A DNA stretch of 64,000 nt from Actinotalea alkalitolerans (lineage in GTDB: Bacteria > Actinomycetota > Actinomycetes > Actinomycetales > Cellulomonadaceae). This document shows positions 1 through 8,710 of the stretch, one piece after another (position 1 is the first letter of the stretch; the number at the start of each line of letters is the position of its first letter). The stretch is from NCBI RefSeq assembly GCF_023369855.1, contig NZ_JAMBPP010000007.1, positions 47,477 through 111,476 of the forward strand, written 5' to 3'. The translations under genes were made by a program, and so were the position numbers. Under the pieces are notes generated by a model. That model did no database searches. It saw only the letters and a program-made list of their open reading frames with translations, and was not told the DNA's origin.

Positions 1-2040
1 GCTGGTCGGCCGGTCCAGCCCGGACGCGATGAGGTCCATCACCGAGGAGTCGGCGAGGGTCGTGACGTCGCCCACGGTCCGGTGCTCGGCCACGTCGCGC
101 AGCAGCCGTCGCATGATCTTGCCCGACCGGGTCTTGGGGAGCTCGGTGACCACCAGGATGGTGCGGGGCTTGGCGATCGGCCCGATCTCCTTGGCGACGT
201 GCGCGCGCAGCGTCGTCGCGACGTCGGGCTGCGGGTCCGTCCCGGGCTCGGCCGGTTCGGCCACGCGGTCGAGCCACTCGGCCCGCAGGATGACGAACGC
301 CACCACGGCCTGCCCGGTCGTCTCGTCGCTCGCCCCGACGACGGCCGCCTCGGCGACCATCGGGTGCGAGACGAGAGCCGACTCGATCTCGGCGGTCGAG
401 AGCCGGTGGCCAGAGATGTTCATCACGTCGTCGACGCGACCGAGCAGCCAGATGTCGCCGTCGTCGTCCTTCCTCGCACCGTCCCCCGCGAAGTAGATGT
501 CCGCGAACCGGGACCAGTAGGTGTCCCGGAAGCGTTGCTCGTCCCCCCAGATGCCGCGCAGCATCGCAGGCCACGGCTCGGTGAGGACCAGGTAGCCGCT
601 CGCCCCGTCCGGGACGGGATGGCCCTCCTCGTCGACGACCTCGGCGGCGATGCCCGGCAGCGGGGTCTGCGCCGAGCCGGGCTTGGCCGCGGTCACCCCG
701 GGCAGGGGCGAGATCATGATCGCTCCCGTCTCGGTCTGCCACCACGTGTCGACCACCGGGGTCCGGTCGCCACCGATGACCCGCCGGTACCAGGTCCACG
801 CCTCGGGGTTGATCGGCTCACCCACGCTGCCGAGCACGCGCAGGCTCGACAGGTCGTGACCGGCGGGGATGTCCTCGCCCCACTTCATGCAGGTGCGGAT
901 CGCCGTCGGCGCCGTGTAGAGGATGGTGACGCCGTACCGGGCGACGAGCTCCCACCAGCGACCCTTGTGCGGGGTGTCGGGCGTGCCCTCGTAGACGAGC
1001 TGGGTCGCGCCGTTGAGCAGGGGCCCGTAGACCACGTAGCTGTGGCCGGTCACCCAGCCGACGTCGGCCGTGCACCAGTAGACGTCCGTCTCGGCCTTGA
1101 GGTCGAAGACGTTGAGGTGGGTGAACGCCGTCTGGGTCAGGTAGCCACCCGTGGTGTGGAAGATGCCCTTGGGCTTCCCGGTGGTCCCCGAGGTGTAGAG
1201 GATGAACAGCGGGTGCTCGGCCTCCACCGCGACCGGGGTGTGCTGGTCCGAGGCCGCTGCCAGCGCCTCGTGCCACCACACGTCGCGGCCCTCCGACCAC
1301 GCGACGTCCTGCCCGGTGCGCCGCACCACCAGGACCTTGCGGACCGTGGTCGTGGTGCCCGACGGCGGGTCGACCGGGCCCAGGGCGTCCGAGGTCGCCC
1401 CGAGGGCCTCGTCGACCGCGGGCTTGAGGGCGCTCGCGGAGCCGCGCCGGTAGCCGCCGTCGGCCGTGATGACCAGGACGGCCGAGGCGTCGTCGATCCG
1501 GGAGCGCAGGGCCTCGGCCGAGAACCCACCGAAGACCACCGAGTGCACAGCGCCGATCCGGGCGCAGGCCAGCATCGCGATGACGGCCTCGGGGATCATC
1601 GGCAGGTAGATCGCGACCCGGTCGCCGGTCCTCACCCCCAGGTCGAGCAGCACGTTCGCGGCTCGGGAGACCTCCTGCTGGAGCTCGGCGTAGGTGATCC
1701 GCCGGGTGTCGCCCGGCTCCCCCTCGAAGAGCAGGGCGACCCGGTCACCGTTCCCGGCCTCGACGTGGCGGTCGACCGCGTTGTAGCAGGCGTTGAGCGT
1801 GCCGTCGGCGAACCAGCGGGCCACCGGGGCCCCGGACCAGTCCAGGACCTCGCTGAACGGGCTGTCCCAGGTGAGCAGCTCGCGGGCCTGCTCGCCCCAG
1901 AACCCCAGCCGGTCGGCGGCCGCCCACGAGTACAGCTCGGCGTGCGCGTTGGCCTGGGCCGCGAACTCGACCGTCGGTGGGAAGGCGGGGCTCGCGGTGC
2001 TCAGGCTCTCGAGCGGTGTGCTCTGGGCGTCGTCAGTCAC
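1..2040 (-). CDS. acs: Acetyl-CoA synthetase (AMP-forming), 3' end cut by window edge
   Basis: Converts acetate, ATP and CoA to acetyl-CoA, AMP and pyrophosphate in the cytoplasm. The start is GTG at 2040 with GGAGGA just upstream (product begins VTDDAQST). 680 codons are visible and run off position 1 without a stop. The last part carries the family's C-terminal signature [11 protein letters not shown], whose Lys is the site of regulatory acetylation in Acs enzymes, followed by [12 protein letters not shown]. Acs proteins are about 650 residues, so only a few codons should be missing. It is single-gene in orientation. In mycobacteria and streptomycetes acs lies close to the Tad/Ssd genes, as it does here. 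Confidence 0.95.
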   Translation of the reverse strand, partial: MTDDAQSTPLESLSTASPAFPPTVEFAAQANAHAELYSWAAADRLGFWGEQARELLTWDSPFSEVLDWSGAPVARWFADGTLNACYNAVDRHVEAGNGDRVALLFEGEPGDTRRITYAELQQEVSRAANVLLDLGVRTGDRVAIYLPMIPEAVIAMLACARIGAVHSVVFGGFSAEALRSRIDDASAVLVITADGGYRRGSASALKPAVDEALGATSDALGPVDPPSGTTTTVRKVLVVRRTGQDVAWSEGRDVWWHEALAAASDQHTPVAVEAEHPLFILYTSGTTGKPKGIFHTTGGYLTQTAFTHLNVFDLKAETDVYWCTADVGWVTGHSYVVYGPLLNGATQLVYEGTPDTPHKGRWWELVARYGVTILYTAPTAIRTCMKWGEDIPAGHDLSSLRVLGSVGEPINPEAWTWYRRVIGGDRTPVVDTWWQTETGAIMISPLPGVTAAKPGSAQTPLPGIAAEVVDEEGHPVPDGASGYLVLTEPWPAMLRGIWGDEQRFRDTYWSRFADIYFAGDGARKDDDGDIWLLGRVDDVMNISGHRLSTAEIESALVSHPMVAEAAVVGASDETTGQAVVAFVILRAEWLDRVAEPAEPGTDPQPDVATTLRAHVAKEIGPIAKPRTILVVTELPKTRSGKIMRRLLRDVAEHRTVGDVTTLADSSVMDLIASGLDRPTS

Positions 2041-2169
2041 AGTTCCTCCGGGCGCAGCAGCGGTGGTGCGGTCGGTCAGGCCGGGCGTGCCGGTCTGCTC
2101 GGATCGTAGACGCACGGCGACGTGACCGGGACGTTCGTCCGTCGACAGCCGGGCGTCGGCGTGCCCGGC

Positions 2170-3018
2170 TCACCCCGTGGGGTCTCCCGCGGTGGTGTCG
2201 AGACGGGCCTGCTCGGACCGGGCGGCGTGGGCCGTAGCGACCGCCTGGGCCCATCGGCGGCCGGCGCGGCGGGCGAAGGCGGTGGCCAGCCCCGCGCCGA
2301 GCAGCAGCAGGCCGGTCACCAGGAGCTGCCCGCTCATGGCTCCGGCGGCGAGCTCGTCGACGGCCGCCGGGACGCTCCGTCCGTCCGAGAGCTGGTCGAC
2401 CACGGACTCCATCGTTCCCGGGACCACGAGGTAGGCGACCCCCAGGGCCACCCCCCAGACGAGCCCACCGGTGATCGGGACCGCGGGAGACCAGACGCCC
2501 AGGAGCACCACGGCGAGCAGCAGCACGGCGCCCACCACGAGCAGGGTCGCGCCCAGGACGTCGGTGTCCGTCCCGGTGCCGGCAGCATCCGACAGCCGGG
2601 CCGTGCCGATCCCGACCAGGAGCACGGCGACCGGGGTCAGGACGAGCCCGAGGAGGACACCCAGGACGTGCCGCACCACCCCGGGCCTGGACGGTGGTTC
2701 GGGGACCTCGCGCCGCGTGGTGCGCCGCGCCTCGCGACGGTCGGCGGGCGGCGGGCTGGTCTCGGGCGCAGGGATGCTCCCGGGAGGTGCCGTGGGCTGG
2801 GCCGGGGGGTCGGAGGCAGGCGGGGCCGGCGCCGTGGGTGGAGCGACCGGCGCGGACCCACCCTCGGGGGGTGCGGAGGCGGCCGCCGGGGCCGGCCGGT
2901 CGTCGCCCGTGGCCGCGGGAGGTGCGGGCGGGTAGGGGCGAGGGGCCGCGTGCTGCCCGGTGGTCGGGGCCGTGGTCTCGCGGTCGGGCTCGTTGTCGGG
3001 CTGCACCGGAGTGGACAT
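2170..3018 (-). CDS. Pro-rich multi-pass membrane protein, unknown function
   Basis: 282 residues. ATG at 3018 is chosen because AGGAG precedes it by 6-7 bases; an upstream in-frame ATG has no ribosome site. The first 120 residues or so are a disordered, Pro/Ala-rich cytoplasmic stretch. They are followed by about four hydrophobic segments: one near residues 125-155 (VLGVLLGLVLTPVAVLL), a pair near 165-215, and one near 240-260. The C-terminus is basic. No catalytic motif is recognised. It lies upstream of acs on the same strand with a 129 bp gap, so read-through into acs is possible. The Pro-rich tail plus membrane domain is common in actinobacterial envelope proteins, but no function is claimed. 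Confidence 0.8.
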   Translation of the reverse strand: MSTPVQPDNEPDRETTAPTTGQHAAPRPYPPAPPAATGDDRPAPAAASAPPEGGSAPVAPPTAPAPPASDPPAQPTAPPGSIPAPETSPPPADRREARRTTRREVPEPPSRPGVVRHVLGVLLGLVLTPVAVLLVGIGTARLSDAAGTGTDTDVLGATLLVVGAVLLLAVVLLGVWSPAVPITGGLVWGVALGVAYLVVPGTMESVVDQLSDGRSVPAAVDELAAGAMSGQLLVTGLLLLGAGLATAFARRAGRRWAQAVATAHAARSEQARLDTTAGDPTG

Positions 3019-3232
3019 CTCGGCTCCTGTCGCTGGGGTGGTCCGCCACAACGTAGCGCCCGCCCTCCGGGGCCGCGCGGGGTGACCGGTGCGTGCCGGG
3101 CGGTTCGCCACCCGGATCCCGGCAGTTCACCACCCGTCGCGCCGTGACAAAGGTCCCCCGCAGACGGCGATATGTGTCGAGACCATTGTGTAACGAACAG
3201 GCCCACCTCGGCCGTACCTGGGAAGGCATCTG

Positions 3233-4633
3233 ATGAACCTGCTCGACCGCAGCCGCACGATCGCGCCTGCCGGCTACAACCGGTGGCTGGTCCCGCCAGC
3301 AGCCCTGGCCGTCCACCTCTCCATCGGGCAGGTGTACGCGTTCAGCGTCTTCAAGAACCCGCTCATCGACCGCTTCGAGTCGAGCCACACCTCGATCGCC
3401 ATCATCTTCTCGATCGCGATCGTCATGCTCGGTCTCTCGGCCGCCTTCGGCGGCAAGTGGATGGAGCGCAACGGGCCGCGCAAGGCGATGGCGCTGTCCG
3501 CGACCTTCTGGGTCTCGGGCTTCCTGGTCGCCTCGCTCGGGGTCTCGCTGGGTCAGCTGTGGATCGTCTACCTCGGCTACGGCTTCCTGGGCGGGATCGG
3601 CCTCGGCATCGGGTACATCTCCCCGGTGTCGACCCTGATCAAGTGGTTCCCCGACCGTCCGGGCCTCGCGACGGGCCTGGCCATCATGGGCTTCGGTGGT
3701 GGCGCGATGGTCGCCTCGCCGCTGACCGCCCGGCTGCTCGACACCTACGCCGCGACACCGGCCGAGGCGATCGTCCCGACCATGCTGACCCTGGCCGCGA
3801 TCTACGCGGTGCTGATGACGGCCGGCGCCGTGGTCATCCGGGTGCCTGCCCCGGGCTGGAAGCCCGAGGGGTGGATCCCTTCGGTCAAGAAGAAGTCGAT
3901 GCAGACGCACGCCGACGTGTCGGCGACCAAGGCGATCCGCACCCCGCAGTTCTACCTGCTGTGGATCGTCCTGTTCGCCAACGTGACCGCAGGCATCGGG
4001 ATCCTCGAGCAGGCCTCGCCGATGATCCAGGACTTCTTCACCTCGGTGACCCCGGCCACCGCCGCGGGCTTCGTGGGCATGCTCTCCCTGGCGAACATGG
4101 CCGGCCGGTTCGGGTGGTCCACGTTGTCGGACAAGCTGGGTCGCAAGCGCACCTACATGATGTACCTCGGTGTCGGTGCCCTGCTCTACGGGTCGCTCGC
4201 GGCCTTCGGCGGCAGTGCGATCGCCCTGTTCGTGACGCTCACCTTCTTCATCGTGAGCTTCTACGGCGGCGGCTTCGCGACCATCCCGGCGTACCTCAAG
4301 GACCTCTTCGGCGTCCTGGAGGTCGGCGCGATCCACGGCCGCCTGCTGACCGCCTGGTCGGCCGCCGGCATCGCTGGTCCGCTGATCGTCAACGGCATCG
4401 CCGACTCGCTCAGCGCACGTGGGGTCGAGGGCGCGGCCATGTACCTGCCGTCGCTGATCGTCATGTCCTGCATCCTGGTGGTCGGTTTCATCGCGAACAT
4501 GCTGGTGCGGCCGGTCCACGAGCGGTTCCACGAGGTCGTCGTCCCACCCCACCAGACGGTGCCCGACCCGGCCGTCGCCGACCAGTCCCTCCCCGACCAG
4601 CCTCTGGTCGCGGCCGCCACGAAGGAGTCCTGA
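3233..4633 (+). CDS. MFS transporter, oxalate/formate antiporter (OFA) family, probable organic-acid carrier
   Basis: 466 residues with about 12 transmembrane helices. The N-terminal part shows OFA-family features: GQVYAFSVFKNPL in helix 1, the GGKWMERNGPRKA loop (MFS motif A) after helix 2, and GIGLGIGYISPVSTLIKWFPDRPGLATG around helices 4-5. The second half repeats motif A as SDKLGRKR. Family members exchange carboxylates such as oxalate/formate, lactate or pyruvate, but the substrate cannot be read from sequence. The ATG at 3233 follows GGGAAGG. One base after its stop lies a 57-residue membrane gene (4635-4808) that probably encodes its partner. Nearby acs and malic enzyme make acetate, lactate or a related acid plausible. 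Confidence 0.88.
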   Translation: MNLLDRSRTIAPAGYNRWLVPPAALAVHLSIGQVYAFSVFKNPLIDRFESSHTSIAIIFSIAIVMLGLSAAFGGKWMERNGPRKAMALSATFWVSGFLVASLGVSLGQLWIVYLGYGFLGGIGLGIGYISPVSTLIKWFPDRPGLATGLAIMGFGGGAMVASPLTARLLDTYAATPAEAIVPTMLTLAAIYAVLMTAGAVVIRVPAPGWKPEGWIPSVKKKSMQTHADVSATKAIRTPQFYLLWIVLFANVTAGIGILEQASPMIQDFFTSVTPATAAGFVGMLSLANMAGRFGWSTLSDKLGRKRTYMMYLGVGALLYGSLAAFGGSAIALFVTLTFFIVSFYGGGFATIPAYLKDLFGVLEVGAIHGRLLTAWSAAGIAGPLIVNGIADSLSARGVEGAAMYLPSLIVMSCILVVGFIANMLVRPVHERFHEVVVPPHQTVPDPAVADQSLPDQPLVAAATKES

Positions 4634-4634
4634 G

Positions 4635-4808
4635 ATGGCCCCGTCCCTGAAGACCGAGGCGGCGCAGCCCGGACCGGTCACACCTGCGGCCCCGGCCGGT
4701 GTCGTCATCCGCGGGATGGCGATGGGTCTGTGGCTGGTCGTCGGAACCCTGCTCGGGTACGGCGTGCTGCAGACCGCCCTGAAGGCCACCGCGCTGTTCG
4801 GCGGCTGA
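4635..4808 (+). CDS. Small single-helix membrane protein, putative MFS small subunit
   Basis: 57 residues. ATG at 4635 lies one base after the MFS stop, and the MFS 3' end supplies AGGAGTCC as ribosome site. The sequence has a Pro/Ala-rich start (residues 1-22) and a single hydrophobic helix at about residues 28-50 (MAMGLWLVVGTLLGYGVLQTA). Small proteins with one helix directly downstream of OFA-type MFS carriers are known in annotation pipelines as MFS transporter small subunits. That recollection and the spacing are the basis for the call. It probably sits beside the carrier in the cytoplasmic membrane. Codon use is fully typical of the genome. Function is inferred from context only. Confidence 0.75.
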   Translation: MAPSLKTEAAQPGPVTPAAPAGVVIRGMAMGLWLVVGTLLGYGVLQTALKATALFGG

Positions 4809-4827
4809 GCCAGAGACCTTCGCCGAG

Positions 4828-4850
4828 GGGCGCGCGGAATGGCCGCGCCC
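4828..4850 (+). terminator. Hairpin after MFS/small-subunit pair
   Basis: GGGCGCG (4828-4834) pairs with CGCGCCC (4844-4850) around a 9-base loop. It lies 20 bases after the small-subunit stop and there is no U-run, as is usual for actinobacterial terminators. It ends only 19 bases before the next gene, so it may also act on that message. Confidence 0.5.
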
Positions 4851-4869
4851 ACCACGTCGTTGCGCTGCC

Positions 4870-5955
4870 GTGACCTCCCGCATCCTCGAACCCCTGACCC
4901 TGCGCGGCACCACGCTGCGCAACCGCATCTGGCTCGCCCCGATGTGCCAGTACTCGGCTGTCGACGGCATGCCGTCCGACTGGCACCTGGTGCACCTGGG
5001 TGCCCGGGCCTCGGGAGGCTTCGGCCTGGTCCTGACCGAGGCGACAGCCGTGCTCCCGGAGGGGCGCATCTCCCCTCAGGACACCGGGATCTGGGACGAC
5101 GAGCAGCAGCGCGCCTGGTCGAGGATCGTCGACTTCGTCCACGACCAGGGCGCGCACATCGGCATCCAGCTCGCCCACGCGGGCCGCAAGGCGTCGACCT
5201 CCCGGCCGTGGGAAGCGACCCAGGGGACGGTCGCCCCGCAGGACGGCGGGTGGGAGCCGCTGGCTCCCTCGCCGATCCCCTTCGAGGGCTACGTCACGCC
5301 CCAGGAGCTGACCGCGGCGCAGATCGGTGCGGTGGTCGAGGCCTTCGTCGAGGCCACCCGCAGATCGCACCTCGCCGGGTTCGACGTCGTCGAGGTGCAC
5401 GCAGCGCACGGCTACCTGCTGCACCAGTTCCTCTCGCCGTTGTCCAACCGCCGGACCGACGGGTACGGCGGTTCCCTGGCCAACCGGTCGCGGCTCCTGC
5501 TCGAGGTGGTGACCGCGGTCCGCGAGGAGTGGCCGCAGGACAAGCCGCTCCTGGTGCGGGTCTCGGCCACGGACTGGGCGCCGGACGGCGTGAGCGTCCA
5601 GGACGTCACCGAGGTCGCCTCATGGCTCGCCGGGCTCGGCGTGGATCTGGTCGACGTGTCGTCAGGAGGCAACGCGCCCGCGGACATCCCCGTCGGCCCC
5701 GGCTACCAGGTCCCGCTCGCACGCGCGGTCCGCGCCGGGGGCGGCATCCCGGTCGCGGCCGTGGGACTGATCACGACGGCCGAGCAGGCCGAGCAGGTGC
5801 TGGTCGACGGTGCCGCGGACGCGGTGCTGATCGGGCGGGCGGCCCTGCGCGACCCCATGTGGCCCCTGCGCGCCGCCCACGAGCTCCGTGCGCCGGTCGC
5901 CGCAGGCTCCGGGGTGTCGTGGCCCCCGCAGTACGCGCGCGGAGCGTGGCGCTGA
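4870..5955 (+). CDS. NADH:flavin oxidoreductase, old yellow enzyme family (YqjM/NamA-like)
   Basis: 361 residues, the size of YqjM-type ene-reductases. FMN-dependent enzymes of this type reduce activated C=C bonds with NAD(P)H. Seen in the sequence: MCQYS near residue 26, whose Cys marks the thermophilic-like YqjM subclass; QLAHAGRKA near 105; HAAHGYLLHQF near 178, with the His/His pair that binds substrate; SNRRTDGYGGS just after; and the FMN phosphate region near 315 (VLIGRAALRDP). The start GTG at 4870 has no clear ribosome site, but starting elsewhere would break the conserved N-terminal strand (ILEPLTLRGTTLRNRI). It is convergent with malic enzyme, 37 bp away. Physiological substrate unknown. 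Confidence 0.9.
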   Translation: MTSRILEPLTLRGTTLRNRIWLAPMCQYSAVDGMPSDWHLVHLGARASGGFGLVLTEATAVLPEGRISPQDTGIWDDEQQRAWSRIVDFVHDQGAHIGIQLAHAGRKASTSRPWEATQGTVAPQDGGWEPLAPSPIPFEGYVTPQELTAAQIGAVVEAFVEATRRSHLAGFDVVEVHAAHGYLLHQFLSPLSNRRTDGYGGSLANRSRLLLEVVTAVREEWPQDKPLLVRVSATDWAPDGVSVQDVTEVASWLAGLGVDLVDVSSGGNAPADIPVGPGYQVPLARAVRAGGGIPVAAVGLITTAEQAEQVLVDGAADAVLIGRAALRDPMWPLRAAHELRAPVAAGSGVSWPPQYARGAWR

Positions 5956-5992
5956 GTCGTCGCGCTCGGCACCCGGTGCTGACCGGTCGTGG

Positions 5993-7387
5993 TCAGACGC
6001 CGGTCGCCCGCGCTGCCTGCTCCACGGCGGTCGCCACCCGGGTCGTGACCTCGGGGTTGAAGACGCTCGGGACGATGTAGGTCGGGTTGAGCTCGTCCTC
6101 CGACACGACCGCCGCGAGCGCCTGGGCGGCTGCGAGCAGCAACGTCGTGGTGACCCGGTGGGACTGCGCGTCCAGGAGCCCGCGGAACACCCCGGGGAAG
6201 GCCAGCACGTTGTTGATCTGGTTGGCGAAGTCCGACCGGCCGGTGCCGACGATCGCCGCGTGCGGAGCGGCGTCGTCGGGGTCGACCTCGGGCCGCGGGT
6301 TGGCCATCGCGAAGACGATCGACCGCGGCGCCATGGTCGCGATGTCCGCTCCGGTGAGGATGTCGGGCGCCGAGAGCCCGATGAAGACGTCGGCCCCGGC
6401 CAGTGCGGTCCGTAGCGACCCGGTCTCGCCGCGGGGGTTGGTGTTCTCGGCCGTCCAGCGCAGCGACGGGTCGAGCCCGACCCGGCCGGTGTGCACCACT
6501 CCCTCGACGTCCGCGACCACCACGTCGCGCGCCCCGGCGGCCAGCAGCAGCTTGAGCACCGCTGTGCCTGCCGCGCCCGCTCCCGACATCACGATCCGGA
6601 CCGAGCCGAGCTGCTTGTCGACCACCTTGAGCGCGTTGGTGAGCGCGGCGAGGGCCACGATCGCGGTGCCGTGCTGGTCGTCGTGGAAGACCGGGATGTC
6701 CAGGCGCTCGCGCAGGCGACGCTCGATCTCGAAGCACCGCGGCGCGGAGATGTCCTCGAGGTTGATCCCCGCGAAGACCGGCGCGATGGCGCACACGGTC
6801 TCGACGATCTGGTCGACGTCGGTGGTGTCCAGCGCGATCGGGAAGGCGTCGATGTCCGCGAAGCGCTTGAACAGCGCGGCCTTGCCCTCCATCACCGGGA
6901 GCGCGGCGAGCGGGCCGATGTCGCCGAGCCCGAGCACGGCCGTGCCGTCGGTGACCACCGCGATGGTGTTGCGCTTGATCGTCAGGTTGCGGGCATCGGC
7001 GGGGTGCGCGGCGATGGCCTCGCAGACCCGGGCGACCCCCGGGGTGTAGACCATCGACAGGTCGTCGCGGTTGCGGATCGGGACCTTGGACTCGATCGAC
7101 AGCTTGCCGCCCAGGTGCATGAGGAAGGTGCGGTCGCTGACCCGTCCGACGCTCACGCCGGACATCTCCCGCAGCCGGTCGACGATCTCGTCGGCGTGCT
7201 CCTGACCGCGCGTCGCGCACGAGACGTCGACCACGATCTGCTCGTGGCCCGACCGTGTGATGTCGAGCGCGGTGACGATGCCCCCGGCGTGCTCGACGGT
7301 GGTCGTGAGCTCGCTGATCGCGGTCGGGCGGGCCTGGACCTCGAGGCGGACGGTGATGGAGGACGACACACTCGGCGCTGAGCTCAT
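5993..7387 (-). CDS. NAD(P)-dependent malic enzyme with N-terminal ACT domain
   Basis: 464 residues; oxidatively decarboxylates malate to pyruvate. Residues 1-85 or so look like an ACT regulatory domain ([19 protein letters not shown]). The catalytic part follows: [13 protein letters not shown] with the catalytic Tyr, [21 protein letters not shown] with catalytic Lys and metal-binding acids, and the dinucleotide-binding turn [21 protein letters not shown] at 7387 lies 8 bases after CACAAT, which could be its -10 element; no ribosome site is seen, so it may be leaderless. It is divergent from the Fic-like gene (87 bp between). ACT-fused short malic enzymes are common in actinobacteria. Cofactor preference cannot be decided here. 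Confidence 0.92.
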   Translation of the reverse strand: MSSAPSVSSSITVRLEVQARPTAISELTTTVEHAGGIVTALDITRSGHEQIVVDVSCATRGQEHADEIVDRLREMSGVSVGRVSDRTFLMHLGGKLSIESKVPIRNRDDLSMVYTPGVARVCEAIAAHPADARNLTIKRNTIAVVTDGTAVLGLGDIGPLAALPVMEGKAALFKRFADIDAFPIALDTTDVDQIVETVCAIAPVFAGINLEDISAPRCFEIERRLRERLDIPVFHDDQHGTAIVALAALTNALKVVDKQLGSVRIVMSGAGAAGTAVLKLLLAAGARDVVVADVEGVVHTGRVGLDPSLRWTAENTNPRGETGSLRTALAGADVFIGLSAPDILTGADIATMAPRSIVFAMANPRPEVDPDDAAPHAAIVGTGRSDFANQINNVLAFPGVFRGLLDAQSHRVTTTLLLAAAQALAAVVSEDELNPTYIVPSVFNPEVTTRVATAVEQAARATGV

Positions 7388-7462
7388 GGGACCCCATTGT
7401 GCAGGCCCCGGATCCGTGGACGGCGCAGGGCGGGAGCCCGGGGTCCGGCGGGGCACCGCCAC

Positions 7463-7468
7463 TAGGGT
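7463..7468 (+). promoter_or_regulatory. -10 hexamer TAGGGT, leaderless start of Fic-like gene
   Basis: TAGGGT is followed by 6 bases and then GTG at 7475. There is no Shine-Dalgarno sequence, so transcription probably begins at the start codon. Confidence 0.6.
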
Positions 7469-7474
7469 TGGTCG

Positions 7475-8350
7475 GTGCCCGACCACCCGCTCCGACCGCT
7501 CACGGACCTGCCGGGTGTCGCCGACGCGGTCGCCCGGGCGCGCGCCGCCTGCGAGGCCCTGCGGTGGCACCGGGCCCTGCGACGGCAGTGGGCGGTCGTG
7601 CGTACCGAGGCGGGGGTGCGGTGCGCCCGGGCCGGTGCGGTCGTGGACGGGATCCGGGTGCCGCTGACCGTGGTGCGCGACGTCGCGCGCGGGGCCGACG
7701 ACGCGGCGTCGGGCCCCGAGGGCAGGGCAGTGGTGGGGGCGTTGCGGGTCCAGGCCGAGGTCGAGCGGCTGATGCGTGCACCGGGGGCGACGGGTGTGCG
7801 GGGCGCGATGCCTTTCGGGCAGCTGGCGGCCAGGCTGCACGCCCTCGGCGTCGGGGAGGACGTCGGTGACGGGGTTCCGGGACGACCACGCTCCGGCGGG
7901 CAGCCGCTGGACCTGCGTGGTCTCGGGCCGGCCCCTGTCGCGGGCGAGCTGGACGCCCGGCTCGCGGCACTGGGTGCGTTGGCCGGCGCGCCGCTGCCAC
8001 GGGAGGTGCCTGCCCTGGTCCTCTCCGCGGTGGTGCACGGGGAGATGCTCGCGCTGCGGCCGTTCACGCAGGGCAACGGGGTCGTGGCACGTGCCCTGTT
8101 CCGGCACCAGGTGACCACCGGCGGGGTGGACCCGGTGGGCGTGGTGGTCCCGGAGGCGGTGTGGGCGCAGGAGCCCAACGTCTACCTGTCGGCCGCGGCA
8201 GGCTTCGCCACGGGCTCGCCCGAGGGTGTCGCCCGCTGGCTGCGCTACTGCGCCGAGTCGGTGACGCAGGGGGCCGCGGAGGGCACCGCGATCGCTGACG
8301 CGGTCCTGGCGGGTTCGCTCACGGGTGCGGGGGGACCGGCGGGCGGGTGA
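7475..8350 (+). CDS. Fic-like family protein with degenerate active-site motif
   Basis: 291 residues; GTG at 7475 follows a -10 hexamer by 6 bases. Around residues 188-205 it reads LRPFTQGNGVVARAL. This aligns with the Fic motif HPFxxGNGRxxR but has Arg in place of the catalytic His and Val in place of the first Arg. Fic enzymes move AMP or other phosphate-containing groups onto proteins; with both residues changed this one should not do so by the usual route. The flanks are Ala/Leu-rich helices, as in Fic folds. From memory, a homologue (Rv3662c type) sits next to the SerB-like HAD and Ssd genes in mycobacteria, so this is a conserved actinobacterial protein rather than local decay. Function unknown. 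Confidence 0.7.
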   Translation: MPDHPLRPLTDLPGVADAVARARAACEALRWHRALRRQWAVVRTEAGVRCARAGAVVDGIRVPLTVVRDVARGADDAASGPEGRAVVGALRVQAEVERLMRAPGATGVRGAMPFGQLAARLHALGVGEDVGDGVPGRPRSGGQPLDLRGLGPAPVAGELDARLAALGALAGAPLPREVPALVLSAVVHGEMLALRPFTQGNGVVARALFRHQVTTGGVDPVGVVVPEAVWAQEPNVYLSAAAGFATGSPEGVARWLRYCAESVTQGAAEGTAIADAVLAGSLTGAGGPAGG

Positions 8351-8585
8351 GGGCCCACGCGAGCTCGGTGGGGCTCGCGGGCGGGTTGCTCGGGTGGCGC
8401 ACGACAACGGCGCCCCCTGGGGGACGCCGTCACCGTCAGCACGGGTAGCGAGGTATCAGGCGTGCACATGACTGCCTTGAACGGGAACGCCCGTCCATGC
8501 AGGTCCGCTCGTGGACTGGTCGCGCGTGGGTTCTCGCTGCCCGCTGTGCTGTTGTGATTCCTTTGTACGCCTGTTACGACCCCAG

Positions 8586-8690
8586 GGGAAGGGACCAGAG
8601 GTCCCGGTGTGGCGGCCCGTGCTCAGCATCTCGCTGGGTGGATGGTGCGTCCCGACCGATGGACGCGCCCGTCACCGCCGGGACGGGCGA
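8586..8690 (+). ncRNA. Candidate small RNA (weak)
   Basis: TTGTGA (8552-8557) and TACGAC (8575-8580) are 17 bases apart, as in a vegetative promoter, although the -10 lacks its last T. The predicted transcript would begin near 8586 with a perfect GGGACC-AGA-GGTCCC hairpin (8591-8605). It would end at the 8-bp hairpin 8666-8689. No homologue is known to me and no reading frame fits. Confidence 0.25.
8666..8689 (-). terminator. 8-bp hairpin downstream of HAD phosphatase gene
   Basis: CGCCCGTC (8666-8673) pairs with GACGGGCG (8682-8689) around an 8-base loop, 21 bases past the stop of the minus-strand HAD gene. The symmetry would let it work from either strand. Confidence 0.5.
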
Positions 8691-8710
8691 CCCGGACGCC
8701 ATCGAGCGGG

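Larger units (their letters stand above)
8351..8710. other. 360 bp gap between convergent genes; no protein gene seen
   Basis: No reading frame with typical codon use and a start signal is present. The stretch is slightly less GC-rich than its surroundings near 8540-8580. It holds ACGGG-AACG-CCCGT near 8478-8491, a promoter-like pair (8552-8580), a hairpin (8591-8605) and a strong hairpin (8666-8689), described separately. Confidence 0.6.

Noticed and set aside
82..2109. A 675-codon open frame on the plus strand opposite acs
   Set aside because: High GC removes stop codons on all strands. Its composition (Arg, Gly, Asp, Val-rich with no domain) is that of an antisense shadow, and acs is certain.
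2033..4855. A 940-codon minus-strand frame across the MFS gene
   Set aside because: It runs antisense to a clear 12-helix carrier and its product has no recognisable fold.
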